A stretch of DNA of 64,000 bases from Luidia sarsii. Lineage: Eukaryota; Echinodermata; Asteroidea; Paxillosida; Luidiidae. Every line of letters starts with the position of its first letter. The stretch's first letter is position 1. The notes beneath the pieces are model-generated. The model searched no databases, was not told where the DNA came from, and worked only from the letters and a program-made list of their open reading frames with translations. This document shows positions 1-10,900 of the stretch, piece by piece. The DNA lies in contig OX465110.1 in assembly GCA_949987565.1 (NCBI GenBank), positions 6,356,309 through 6,420,308 on the forward strand, read 5' to 3'. Both the position numbers and the translations under genes were made by a program.

Positions 1-2819
1 GTAAATGTAAGTCAGTAGCAGAACAGTTTCAGTGTGTTGTACGCCGGTATAAGCAAACAAACAAATTAAAAAATAAATAAATAAAAAGCCCCCCCCAAAA
101 AAAGAGGAAGACGAATGTGTAAATTATATATTTTTTATGAAAACTTTCCATTTCGGGATGCGGTGATTTCTTATCTTAAGTTAGACATTGTCAGAAGACA
201 AACTAGAATTAGAATAGGAAAATAATAAAGGGTGTTAACTTTGTAGGGCATGTGTCCAGTTGTGACGTAATTGGGATATATTAGATTTATCAAAAAATAC
301 GGACTCCTTTGCCGATTTTTTTTAAGTAGGATAAGAAGGAAATGATATTTTTTCATTATTTATTTATTTATTGGCTATTTTTAGTGGGGTTCTGGAGGAT
401 TGTCTTTTACAGGGACCGGAGTAAAAAAATTTTTTTTATTTGTGGTGTGCGTCTTTGATCAACTCTCTGTCCGTAGTTGCTTGTTGTTGCGAACAACAGC
501 ACCACGGTATTCAGTCGGCTAAGTCGCACGCACATCACATTGCTGTACATCTTTTGTAAAGCCTCGTTATCAATATGGGCTGTGGGGGTGTTTTTTTTCC
601 CCATCTCCCTTGTTCTTATCGACTATTATCTGTTTCACTGAGACGATTCTTAGGACCAGGAAAATAAATTACTTCTATGATAAAAGTACGGTCTTTTCCC
701 AGTGTGGTGCAGCGTACGTTAGGTTTAAGACGTTTACAGTGTACTTGTGTATTGTGCTCGTGTAATTATGTGGTTTACTCTTAACAAGTTCAGAAGAAAG
801 GGGAGGAAAACCCTGATGAATTTCAGTCGTATGTGTAGTCTTATGTAACATTACCATCCCGGAAAAAAAAAATTATCACAAAAACAAAATTCATAATATG
901 TGCTGTAGATACATTTGATGTTTGAAGGTTCACTGCAAAATGCGGTAAAACAAAAAAATTAAAAGTTATCCTTTGAACATTAATATTTTACACAGGTGCC
1001 TTCATATATGCATGCACCAATTGTAATTTGAAGAAAAAAAATTGACAATAACCAAAAAAAAAAAAAGGTTAATTTCACTGGTTTTGACCTCAATTCATCC
1101 AATGAGGTTAGGAATATAGCTTCGGGGTCTTGTTGTGTGGGTGTCGGTTTTTTTTTTCCCGTTAAAGATTTGGAGCACGGAGAGTGCTTGGATTTTGCCC
1201 CCTTGCCCCCCAAAAAAAGAAGAGAGAGGGGAAAGGAAGAGTGTCGAAGATTACCACGCCAGACGGTCAGAGCAGAGCAAAGTTGGGCCCGAACATATCT
1301 GAGTTATCCAACTTTACTGAAGACCTAAAAAAAGAAAGACAACAACTCGTAATACCTTCGACTGGTGTCGGGAAGAGACAAAAAAGTTTGTCACAAATAT
1401 AAGGAATACTATTTTATACTCAATAGCAAATAAAGAGACAATCTAGCTGAAGTTGGTTGTCATGGTGCATAATGCATTTTTTTTGGGGGGGGGGGGTTCA
1501 ATTTTCGTTGGAAAAAAGGCTCGGCTCCAGAGTTGTTATGTGAATATTTAGTATTAGTCCACCAATCGACAGTCAAGAGTATTTTTAATTTCTGAGAAAA
1601 AAAAATAACCAGAAAAAAAAATCGATTAAAAAAAATCCAAGAATGGTGCTACAGAAAGTGGAATTTCTGGAAACGTTTTGTGTGGGATGAGAAATGCCAA
1701 GTGAGAATCAATTTTGGTGGAGAGATAGACGATGTTAAAATAATTGTGAATTTAAAAACAAAAAAAGTGATTTTCTCTATTTTGGGTCGCAGACGTCGAA
1801 CAACGACAACTCAATAAAGATTTAATGCTTTCTGGGATTAAAAAAAAATAGATTGGACCGGATATTGAGTCGTTTAACGCTATCCGAAAGTCAGAGGAAA
1901 GATGGGCGAAAATAAGATCAATTTGAAGGGGGGAAACACACGAATCTAAGCAGGGGGTATTTATGATAATTTCGATCCACTTTCGGGTTTTCGCGTCAAC
2001 TGAGATTAGCTATACACGTGTGTAGACAAATGGGGAGGATTAATGACAGGAACGCGAGCATAAATCGTGATGATATTGCACGATTCTCGCGGCTGTAAGG
2101 CCGAATTAAAAAAAAACATGTTTCTCTTCTGGGTTTGTTTAATGTAGGGAGAGAAGCTTTTTATTTTGTATTAATTTTCAAGATGGCCATTTTTTTTTTC
2201 ATGCAACTGTTACTAGTGTCTCCACTGTTCAAAGACACTTTTTAGAATGAAATACAAGTTGAACAAGAGAACTGAATGACAGTGTCCTTTAGTGTTGTAT
2301 GGCTTTAACCGATGAATTTGTGGACCTTTTCTGTGATTTTTACTGGATTTTTCTTTTTTTAAATGAAGATAATACAGAAATCCAGGCGGCCCCCCAAAAA
2401 AACAAGAAGTGGGCGGAGACGAGAAACATGTTTTTTTTTTACTTCGCCTAACAGACAGGTTTAAGCGCGCGCTTGATATTTTTGCATCTTAAAAAAATTA
2501 AATGCTATATGTTTCAAGAAAAAGAATGTACTCTGTAATTTTTTAACCTCGCGAAATAGCTCTCTGAAATGACCTTGTGTTTTTTTTTAGGTTTGTGTTC
2601 TTTCATTCAATGTTGCTGTAGAAACCTTTGCAGTTGAAGTCAATGAAATATGACGTGAGGACCACCGGGCAAAATAATGAGAGATCTTGAGCCGCCACAG
2701 ATTTGCATAGTTTATTTTAAAATGGCGTCTGGTACTGTGACTAGGCCCTATATGTGATTTTTTTTTCTTAAAACAGCACACATTCTGTGCAGTCCCCCCC
2801 CCCGCCCCGATTGTAAGTT
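1..2819. other. intergenic, no gene seen
   Basis: This AT-rich stretch has many homopolymer A and T runs. Open frames are short, have no recognisable domain and no coding-like base composition. I see no exon, RNA gene or clear repeat array. It is upstream flank of the aminopeptidase gene. Confidence 0.6.
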
Positions 2820-3162
2820 TACTCTCTAAATGCAAAAGAGTGAATAATTCACTCTCTCAAGGAGTGAAAATCGCTCCAAAAAGCCAAAACCGCTCAAAAA
2901 GAGTGAACAACACTGTCAAAGATGTGAAAATCGCTCAGAGTGGAGTGAAATCCCACTCTTGCAAGGAGACATATGGAGGATCACCCGAAAAAAGAGTTGT
3001 CCTCCATATGGCTCCTCTATAGAGTGGTGTTTGACTCCATTCTTAGCGGTTTCCACACCTCTTACAATGGTTTTCACTCTTTTTGATCGGTTTTGGCTTT
3101 TCTTTAGGAAATTTCACTCTTTGTGCGAGTAGATTATGCACTCTTTTTGCATTTAGAGAGTA
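2820..3162. repeat. foldback MITE-like element
   Basis: The element starts with TACTCTCTAAATGCAAAAG and ends with its near-exact reverse complement, giving terminal inverted repeats of about 25 bp. Similar inverted segments continue inward (GAGTGAAAATCGCTC-like blocks), and a second perfect inverted pair, CATATGGAGGA at 2970 and TCCTCCATATG at 3000, sits at the centre. The whole 343 bp could fold into one hairpin. No transposase is encoded, so it is probably a non-autonomous DNA transposon. Confidence 0.7.
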
Positions 3163-3533
3163 GGCCTAATTAGGCTGCGTCCGAATTCGTTGGCTACGGC
3201 TTGGGAGTACACACGAGACTATGGAAGTCGTCAACTAGCGGCTGCAGCCGGTTCCCATAGGGTTGCGTGTTTCACTTCTAGCCGCAGCCGATTATATTCG
3301 GGACATGGCATTACCCAGCGTGAGAGCTCTTTGGTAACCCGGGTCTACTCGGTCAAACCCATGATCGAACGCGCCCTGGTTTAAAGGGGAGAAAGGCAAG
3401 ACACTGCATAGCAACCGCCAGGCAGGGAATGGTCTGGTACCCTGTTTCCATCCAAGCCCGTGCTGGATCGGGTATGGCTGCTGGGCCTTTCAATCCAAAA
3501 CTATAATTATGCAAGAGCTCTATCCTTGGCACG

Positions 3534-3707
3534 TTTCCAAAACCCGGCTTAGGCGTCGGCTCCGGCTTCGTCTCTGTTACCCAAAAATCACGGGTTGGAG
3601 TTCTTTGTTGACGTTGAAGCTTTGGATTTTTTCTTTCAAAACGCAGTCTAGCATTCAAAAACGGGCTTGTACTTTCAAAGCCGGAGCCTGAGCCAAAGCT
3701 GGTTTGG
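3534..3707. repeat. possible inverted-repeat element
   Basis: The left end (CCAAAACCCGGCTTAGGC, then GGCTCCGGCTT) is mirrored imperfectly at the right end (AAAGCCGGAGCCTGAGCC, then GGTTTGGG). The arrangement resembles a decayed short inverted-repeat transposon. Identity of the arms is moderate, so the borders are approximate. Confidence 0.4.
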
Positions 3708-5707
3708 GAAAAGGCCCCGTGCACGGCAACTGTGGAATTAGTCTGGTGATACATGTACTACACACTGGGCATGTTTATACCTTGAAACCCATTCAAGGTG
3801 CCAAACACATTTTACTACATTGTATAAAAAAAAAGGTGGAACCCTTGAAGATGTCTGTGTGCATCACGAATTGCAAGACCAAGACATTATTATGTCCAAT
3901 TTTACAGTTTAAAAAGCGATGACTTGACCCTTTTTGTAAAGTAACGTATCCGAATTATTATAGCCTATAAGACTTCGTGCAAGATTTATGCTTATTAATC
4001 TGGTGATATGATATTTTATTTGATTTAAAGAGCATTTTTGAATTTTTAAGGGCTCGGCGATCAATGACGGATTTTCTTTTTAAAGAAAAATTGTTTGTAC
4101 TATAGGGTACCTATTGCTTGCCCCATTGGCAATCATAAGAATTAATGAAAAGAAAATGTCAGCAAACAAACTCTTTCGTTACCTCAAATCTTACAAATGC
4201 AATGGGACAGTCATAAACATTGTGATAAACATGTTACGATTTGAGCTTTTGAATACCGTTTCTCATACAAAGGCTATTATTCGATAGCATTGTATTTTAC
4301 CGTTTCAATATTGATATTGTTTGGTCCGCTTACCCTTTTGGTCAATATTTATTTGCAATGTTATCTTTACGTCCTCTATTTACTGTAGGTGCTGGTACAT
4401 GGGTAATCTAATTCAGACAGCATACGACCGCTGGATTTATTTGTATCAGTATAAACAATACTCAGTACTTCAAAGTCGCCAGGAAAACCAATCGTCCAAT
4501 TGGAATGACCGTTGCGTCGGCGCGTTTGCAGCCCGTCATAAAACGGCGCTTCTGATTGGGCGAGTCTTTCCTATTTCAACTAAAAGCGTTGTAAATTATG
4601 ATCAATGTGCTGCGAGACCTTTTTCAGCCGAGTCGTCATCGTGTCGTCTTTTTCTTTTCTTTTTTTTTCTTTTTTTCTTTTTTCAGTTTGCTTATTCATC
4701 GTTACCGTTTTATCCTTGTTCTTATTTTCCTTTTTCGTCTAGCACAGTTGAATCTTGTGCACGTAATGCTGTCATTATTATGTAGACTTGGCATGTACGT
4801 GTTGCCCTGTTAAAAATAAATAAAAGTATGTAAGATGTACTGGAAACATAATTTTTTACCGTCTGCGCCTTTGTATTCATTGCATAAAGCACATTATTAT
4901 ATTTTCTATAGGGTCCTAGGCTGTTTTCAGGCTTCCTCTCCATCACGTCTCGTTTATGGTGTTCACGACCAGGGTTCTATTTCATTAGAGGCAGGAATAT
5001 TCCTATCTTGGACTTTCATTTCGAATTCCAGAAAACAAAACCTGAAGCATCATAGCATCAATGTTCCTATTTCATAAACCAATGTAGGTCATCTACTAGG
5101 AAGAATCCATTTCCATCTCTGGACTGAATTTGTGTCTTAATTGTCATAAGTTTAGACATTTTATTTAGCACATTGCTCTCTAGAATTAATTTAGGAACAT
5201 TTTATTTAGGAAGATTCCTATACCCTTGTTATGAAATAGAGCCCAGATTTTCCCAGTTCACGAGTGGGCTGCATTTCAATGCTACTCACCTGCACCACCC
5301 CAACACGCACAGTGCGCAAGCGCAAAGGCCGAAGAGCATTCCTGTTGCTACGGCGTGTTTTCTATGGAAACTATTACAGTATTAGTCCTGACAAGTGACA
5401 TGTGCGTGTAGAACAGCGTAGTAAATTCATGGTAAATTCACTTTTTCGGTCCTGGCTGCAGAACCCGCCACCGTATGTATCGTAATCTTATTATAACTCA
5501 GAAACATAATACATGCATCGCATCGATGTTGGTAAAAACTTTTTGCCCTTTGACCTCCTGACCCAAGTTGACGCCATTTTGTTGCCAAGTCGTGAACTGG
5601 AGACACGATTTCTGCCTCGAGTTCACGACTGGTGACCACGAGTTACCAGACGATTGGAACGCCTCTCCACGACCAGTGAACTCGTGAACACGGTAATCAC
5701 GACGCCC

Positions 5708-5862
5708 AGAACCTGAAAATCCAGGTTGTGGTTTGTTTCCGAATTTGAGGGCTTGAAGACTTGACGGGTACAGAGTATTCACCAAGAAACTGGGGACAAA
5801 CGTTTGTTTTTTATATGACCGAAGTCTAAGCCCGAGCCTAAGCCTTCATTTCGAAAACGGCC
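5708..5862. repeat. partial MITE, GGCCGTTTTCGAAATGAAGG family
   Basis: This is the right part of an element also seen nearly complete at 27916-28161 and, more diverged, at 42609-42843. Shared blocks are the AATCCAGGTTGTGGTTTGTTT segment, the TATTCACCAAGAAACTGGGG segment and the terminal AAGCCTTCATTTCGAAAACG. The left terminus is missing or replaced here. Confidence 0.65.
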
Positions 5863-6959
5863 CTGGAATAATTTATTATAAACTCCATGATATATAAGAT
5901 ATTCTTATACTTAATGTTTAAAATCTTAAGGGACAGACGCCCGTACCAAACAATATTCCTGTCCAATAGGATATACAGTTGTTTTTTAAGGGTTTTGGAC
6001 CTGGGAGTAATGATTATGCTTTCTTACGGTAAAGGAATTAAACTCGTCACATTGTTATCCACCCATTTAGGGGGGCTGGGTTTTGAGCAGATGATATTGT
6101 GAGAAGAAGAAAAATTAGCCGAAACCCGATTCCGTGGTATGGTGAGTATAGAGAAAAGTCAAGCGTCATACATCGCAGGAAGTGCGTCACCAACTAGATA
6201 TATTTCATTCATTGCCACTCCCCATGAGTGATTAGCTCCGTTCAGGCCATGTGATAGGTCGTGAAGTGATCAGGCAAAATGTCTCACTTTACTAGTCCGC
6301 TCACAGCCCGCCATCTATATCCAATTACGCTAAGTGACCAGAAACGATAATTCATGGACCATTATAACAAAAACGAAGCAATATGCGAAAGGTCAGACAA
6401 CGGCCTTTCCCTTTGATGTGCCAAATAAAATATATATAGATGAATAATAATACCCCTCGGCTCAAATTCGTATTAATGACATCATGGTTGTTTCAGATCT
6501 ACCCGTGGTGATAAGTGCAGCCCCAAGAAATCTCTATACCACGCCAAAAAACAAAAAAATCAACAAAGGTAAACATTTTGTCGGGCTGTGTGAGTATACT
6601 AATTAATTGGAGGTGCTGATAAAATGCACTATATTAGGTCTTAGTTCTATCAAAGTGATGATTATTCAATTATTTGGCTAAGGTCAGGCCCCTCATGTTC
6701 AACTCTTTCGGGGAAAAAACCCGAGGATTTGTTTTGTTTACGTAGGGTTTACGTAAGGGCAGTTGTAGTGCCGTGAGAATTATTTTACCTTAATTGGGAT
6801 TTTTGACAATGTTTGTGCTGCCTGGGTGGACGGGGTCTTATTCTATCAAATGGTTTGGGTTGAAAACTTTGGTTGAAATTTTTTCGTAGGGTGCAATTCT
6901 TAAAAAAAAAAAAATTATAATTATTAGCATTATTGTATTAGATATGTTTAGCGTACGCC

Positions 6960-6962
<3 letters not shown>

Positions 6963-6999
<37 letters not shown>
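6963..6999. repeat. (AT)n microsatellite
   Basis: An uninterrupted run of about 18 AT dinucleotides. Confidence 0.95.
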
Positions 7000-7002
<3 letters not shown>

Positions 7003-7226
7003 TTCCCCTAAAGCACAATTTGCGAAAGAAAATTCCTGAGTTATGATGAAAGAATCCTTCTAATTTAGGAACGATTTTAGTCCGAAATTGTTTTATGAAA
7101 TAAAATTGTTTGAGGAAGTTATACCTAGCCTATAGAATGGATTCTTCCAAAAATAATATTTTATGAAATGAAATTGTTTTAGGAAGTCAGGAATTTTCCT
7201 ATAGTTAGGACGTTTACTGGACTTCA

Positions 7227-7578
7227 AGGCCCAATACAACATTGGTAAAGGTCAAAAGATTGCCACAGTTTGTGTGTTAAACCATTAAACATTCCAAAAC
7301 AGCAATCCTGCGAAGGTTTTAGCTCAAATGGTGATCTGAGAAAGTACAGTTAAAAAACCGTCACGGTTTTTGCACCATTCTGTAGTGTAAGAAATAGTTT
7401 ATTACTTGCAAGTAATAAACTATTTGTCGATGTTTGAGTGAAGATTTCTGGGGCAGTACAGCATCCCAAACAGTAAGATTTCTACATCAGGGGATTCTAT
7501 CATGACCATCTACAAACTATTAGAATGACTTCTGTGGACATCGATGTTTTCCGATCTTCCCAATGTTGTATATGACCT
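7227..7578. repeat. TTAA-type MITE (family 1)
   Basis: Termini AAGGCCCAATACAACATTGG and CCAATGTTGTATATGACCT are inverted repeats. The right flank is TTAA and the left TTCA, a one-base decay of a TTAA target duplication. Inside lies a perfect 34-bp palindrome at 7392-7425 centred on TTGCAA. The same element with intact TTAA duplications is at 42084-42424. TTAA duplication is characteristic of piggyBac-type insertion, so this is probably a piggyBac-mobilised MITE without coding capacity. Confidence 0.75.
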
Positions 7579-7690
7579 TTAAGAATGATTACTCTTTCCA
7601 TAGAGCCTTGCTCTATGCTCTTCTTAAGTCCAAGATAATAAGGAATAATCATTCCTAACTTTTACGAAAATAATACATGAATAGACCCCT

Positions 7691-7825
7691 GTTTTTGTGA
7701 AGGTGGTGGCGTTGCCTGGCCCGGAAGCTCGGCTGAGGGCGCCCTCTTGTCAACAACCTGCTGTCCCCGTCAGGTCATTGGTGCCAGACTAAGGGGTCAT
7801 GACACAGCACAGCGCAGCGCTCAAC
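7691..7825 (+). promoter_or_regulatory. putative TATA-less promoter and 5' leader of NPEPL1
   Basis: The segment is GC-richer than the AT-rich upstream flank and has no TATA box. It contains CCGGAAGC at 7721-7728, a consensus ETS site typical of housekeeping promoters, about 100 bp before the start codon. The transcription start cannot be placed from sequence. An upstream in-frame ATG at 7799 gives nine extra residues; the start at 7826 was preferred because NPEPL1 proteins begin Met-Ala-Asn-Val. Confidence 0.4.
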
Positions 7826-7975
7826 ATGGCGAACGTGTTGCTCCAGTTCTCTTCCGCAATCAGTGCCGGCGATCCGTCCACCCGCTCCGTTCTGATCGTG
7901 GGCCAACTCACCCACCTCAAGGCCCTCGACTACGAGGCGGTGCGCTCCAAGTTGGAGCCCAGGGTGAACGCAGAG
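7826..7975 (+). CDS. NPEPL1: NPEPL1 coding exon 1
   Basis: Encodes residues 1-50, starting MANVLLQF and ending KLEPRVNAE, before a GTACGT donor (phase 0). It is the start of the N-terminal, non-catalytic domain. The MANV start matches the vertebrate protein. An in-frame ATG at 7799 remains a possible alternative start. Confidence 0.9.
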
Positions 7976-10900
7976 GTACGTATTACTAACTAGTAATACT
8001 AATACTTAATAATAATACTTTTAATAAATAGTAAGTCCACACCGGTCGCGCCGGTGCAAACCCCCCTACATGCCCTACCCTAGTAATACTAGTACGTAGT
8101 AGTATTTAGTACGCAGTGGCTGTTGTTACGGCAGTCGTCCGTGTGGTTCCCTGACTTCACAGTATTTGTCAGGATGTTTAGCTCTTGGAACCAGACTATC
8201 AGCTAATAGTAATAGTAATAGACTGGTTCAACCAGCCTGCAATGCTAACGAAATACAATCAAGTCAGGGAACCATACAGACGACTGCCGTAACAACAGCC
8301 ACTGCGTATTTAGTAAGTACTGGTAATTTAAGTTGGACCCGACAAGTCACCCTTTTTTTTATCGAATTTTGAAATTTTGAGGGTCGGGTGACAGTCAACC
8401 GAACTTCAAAATTTCAAAATTCGATTAAAAAAAGGGTGACTTGTCGGGTCCAAGTTACTCGGACTAACCCGTATCATATGAATCATATGATAATTATTAT
8501 GATGTCATGTACAAAGTCCCATTACGGTACCATTGGCATTGGGCCACACATTTTCGGCGCCCTCTCGTCTTGGGGGGGTCATACTAATTGGCGTCAAGAC
8601 GGCGTCAAACACATTCAAAATGTATCATATCATACATAAGTAGCAAAATACTTCATTATACTGGCGTGAATGACTGGACTGACCTACGGACTTAAATGAC
8701 GAAATATAAAATTGTCAAAAACTTGGACCTGACTTTTCAAAGCAGAACCTCTTGCTTTGCATCAACCAGAAGATTGACATACTGAAAATGGCATTTTAGA
8801 AATTAAAATTTGCCAAGCTATCAGTATCAGTATCTAGCTTATTTTTATACCTTAAAATTTAGTGGGCCTGACGTTTCGATCCTAGCAGGACCTTTCTCAA
8901 AGGCAGAGAAAGGTCCTGCTAGGATCGAAACGTCAGGCCCACTAAATTTTAAGATTTTCATTTTGGTTATTTTAGTCAGTAAGCAGTTTGCAACATTTTT
9001 GTATATCACCTTATTTTTATACCATTGAATTTCTCATGTGGTTCTCTTTCCAATAGTACCAATTATGTGGGGTTCCTAAAAAAAAACCTGAAAAGTGTTG
9101 GACTCCCTCACTACAGTACTGCTAGGCTAGCAGTGGCAGGACCTTTCTCAGGTACAATGAGTCAAACAGAAATGAAAGTTTGAATCCAGGCTCATCTTGC
9201 ATTGGTGCAACACACTCTTGAGCTTGCTGAGGAACAGTTATAGCTCCTTGGGTCGGTTTCACAAAGCCTTACGTAACCTCGTAGCATCATAACTCAACTT
9301 ACGAAGTTACGATGGACAACCATCGTTAGTTGCGATACACCATATGGTTTCTGTGCGTCGCTCATCGTCTTGCGATTGATCGTATGTTGTGATGGATTTG
9401 GTGAAGTCGTCTGCTGGTGTCGTTACAAGCTCTTTATTTGTGCAGACGTTCAGGACTGCTGTGGATAGTCTGCACCCATCCTCTAACGATGCCGTGTCTC
9501 TCTGGGTCAACAACGCCACAGTGGCCTCCCTGCCGTTCAAGGCCAGTCGACACAACACGCCATCCCGGGCCCATGCCATCACCAAGCTGGTCAAGAACTA
9601 CCTGCCCGGCCTGAGCCAAGAGTGCATAGTGGTGAGTGGGCCGCCAAACGGCAGGCGCTGTAAGCAGTGCGGTGTGGACGGGTGTCGCTCAACTCGGTCC
9701 ACGTCCAGCTCAGTCCCTATGGGAAAACGTACACAAAATTATTTTCCCATAGGGGACCGTGTTGGTCACGGGCCAAGTTTTCTTGAACCCGGTTTGTTAC
9801 AGGCCGAGTTGGTCATGGACCGTGTTAGTCATGGACAGGAGTCGGTCACGGACCCAGTTGGTCATGGACCATGTTGGCCACCGACCGAGTTGGTCAGCGA
9901 CCGAGTTGGTCATGCACATAGTTGGTCACGAACCAAGTTTGTCTCGGATTCAAGTCCCGGTCCAGTGAAATTTTCAAACAAACAAAGGCAAGGAAAGCTC
10001 ACTGGGAATTTAAAAAAAAAATATTGAAAGAGCAACGGCAAATTTGACTGCACCTGGATTTGAACCACAGACCTTTGGCTTTAATAACATACGAGCAGCA
10101 GTAACTTTTTTGGAAAGGCTGCCGCCTATTAGTGCTGAGTAGCACAGGTTAGAGCACCTATACATCAAGCCAGAGGTCTCGGGTTTAAATCCCGTTCCGG
10201 TCCCGTTAACCATGCAATTTTTCATTTTTATTTTTTTTGGGTCATCATTCGTTGTTTTGTGTCATTTTGACGTTCAGATCGTGTGTGAGCGCAGCTGCGT
10301 GTTTGCCTCGGCCTGTGCCGTGGCCCGCGCTTTCCCCACCTTCTCGCGCAAGGCCGGCCACGGCGCGGCCGGCCGGCGCACGGTGACGGTGGAGTTCCTG
10401 ACGGTGGGCGGGGCCCGGGGTGGGGCCCTGACGGAGGAAGACCTGAGGGCGCTGTCGGCGACGGCCGAGGCCATCCGCCACGCCGCCTGCATCGTGGACA
10501 CGCCCTGCAACGAGATGAACACGGACCATTTCCTGCTGGTAAATTTTTTAAAAAAATCTCTGACAAACCCCGCCGACAACCGGGGCCCGACTTCATAAGA
10601 GCCGCTTGAGCCTGAAAATCTGCAAAGCATGAAAAGGTGTTCCTCATGTCAACAGGGTTACAAACCACACCGCAATGCAATGTTGATTTTGATCCGTTAT
10701 CCACTCTACACTACTCCACATGAAACTACGGTGAAGTTTTAGCTGGCGAGGAGAATCTATGAATAATGACTTTTGGCGCTTAAGCAAAATTTGACGCTGA
10801 AGCGGCTCTATGAAATTAGCCCCTGCTTGCCCCATAAACCATTTCAAGTTACGGATATCTAAAAGAAAAAAAAAAAACCTGGACATTCAATGCTCCCAAG

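Larger units (their letters stand above)
3163..7226. other. intergenic, repeats only
   Basis: No supported gene. A 154-codon frame at 4321-4785 and a 133-codon antisense frame at 3353-3754 have low-complexity or repeat-derived sequence and match no family I know. The stretch includes the inverted-repeat fragments and AT tract listed separately. Confidence 0.55.

Noticed and set aside
4321..4785. 154-codon open frame upstream of NPEPL1
   Set aside because: AT-rich, ends in poly-Phe low complexity, no domain recognised and no coding composition.
7799..7825. Upstream in-frame ATG as NPEPL1 start
   Set aside because: Possible, but family members start at Met-Ala-Asn-Val, which is the ATG at 7826, and the extension is not conserved.
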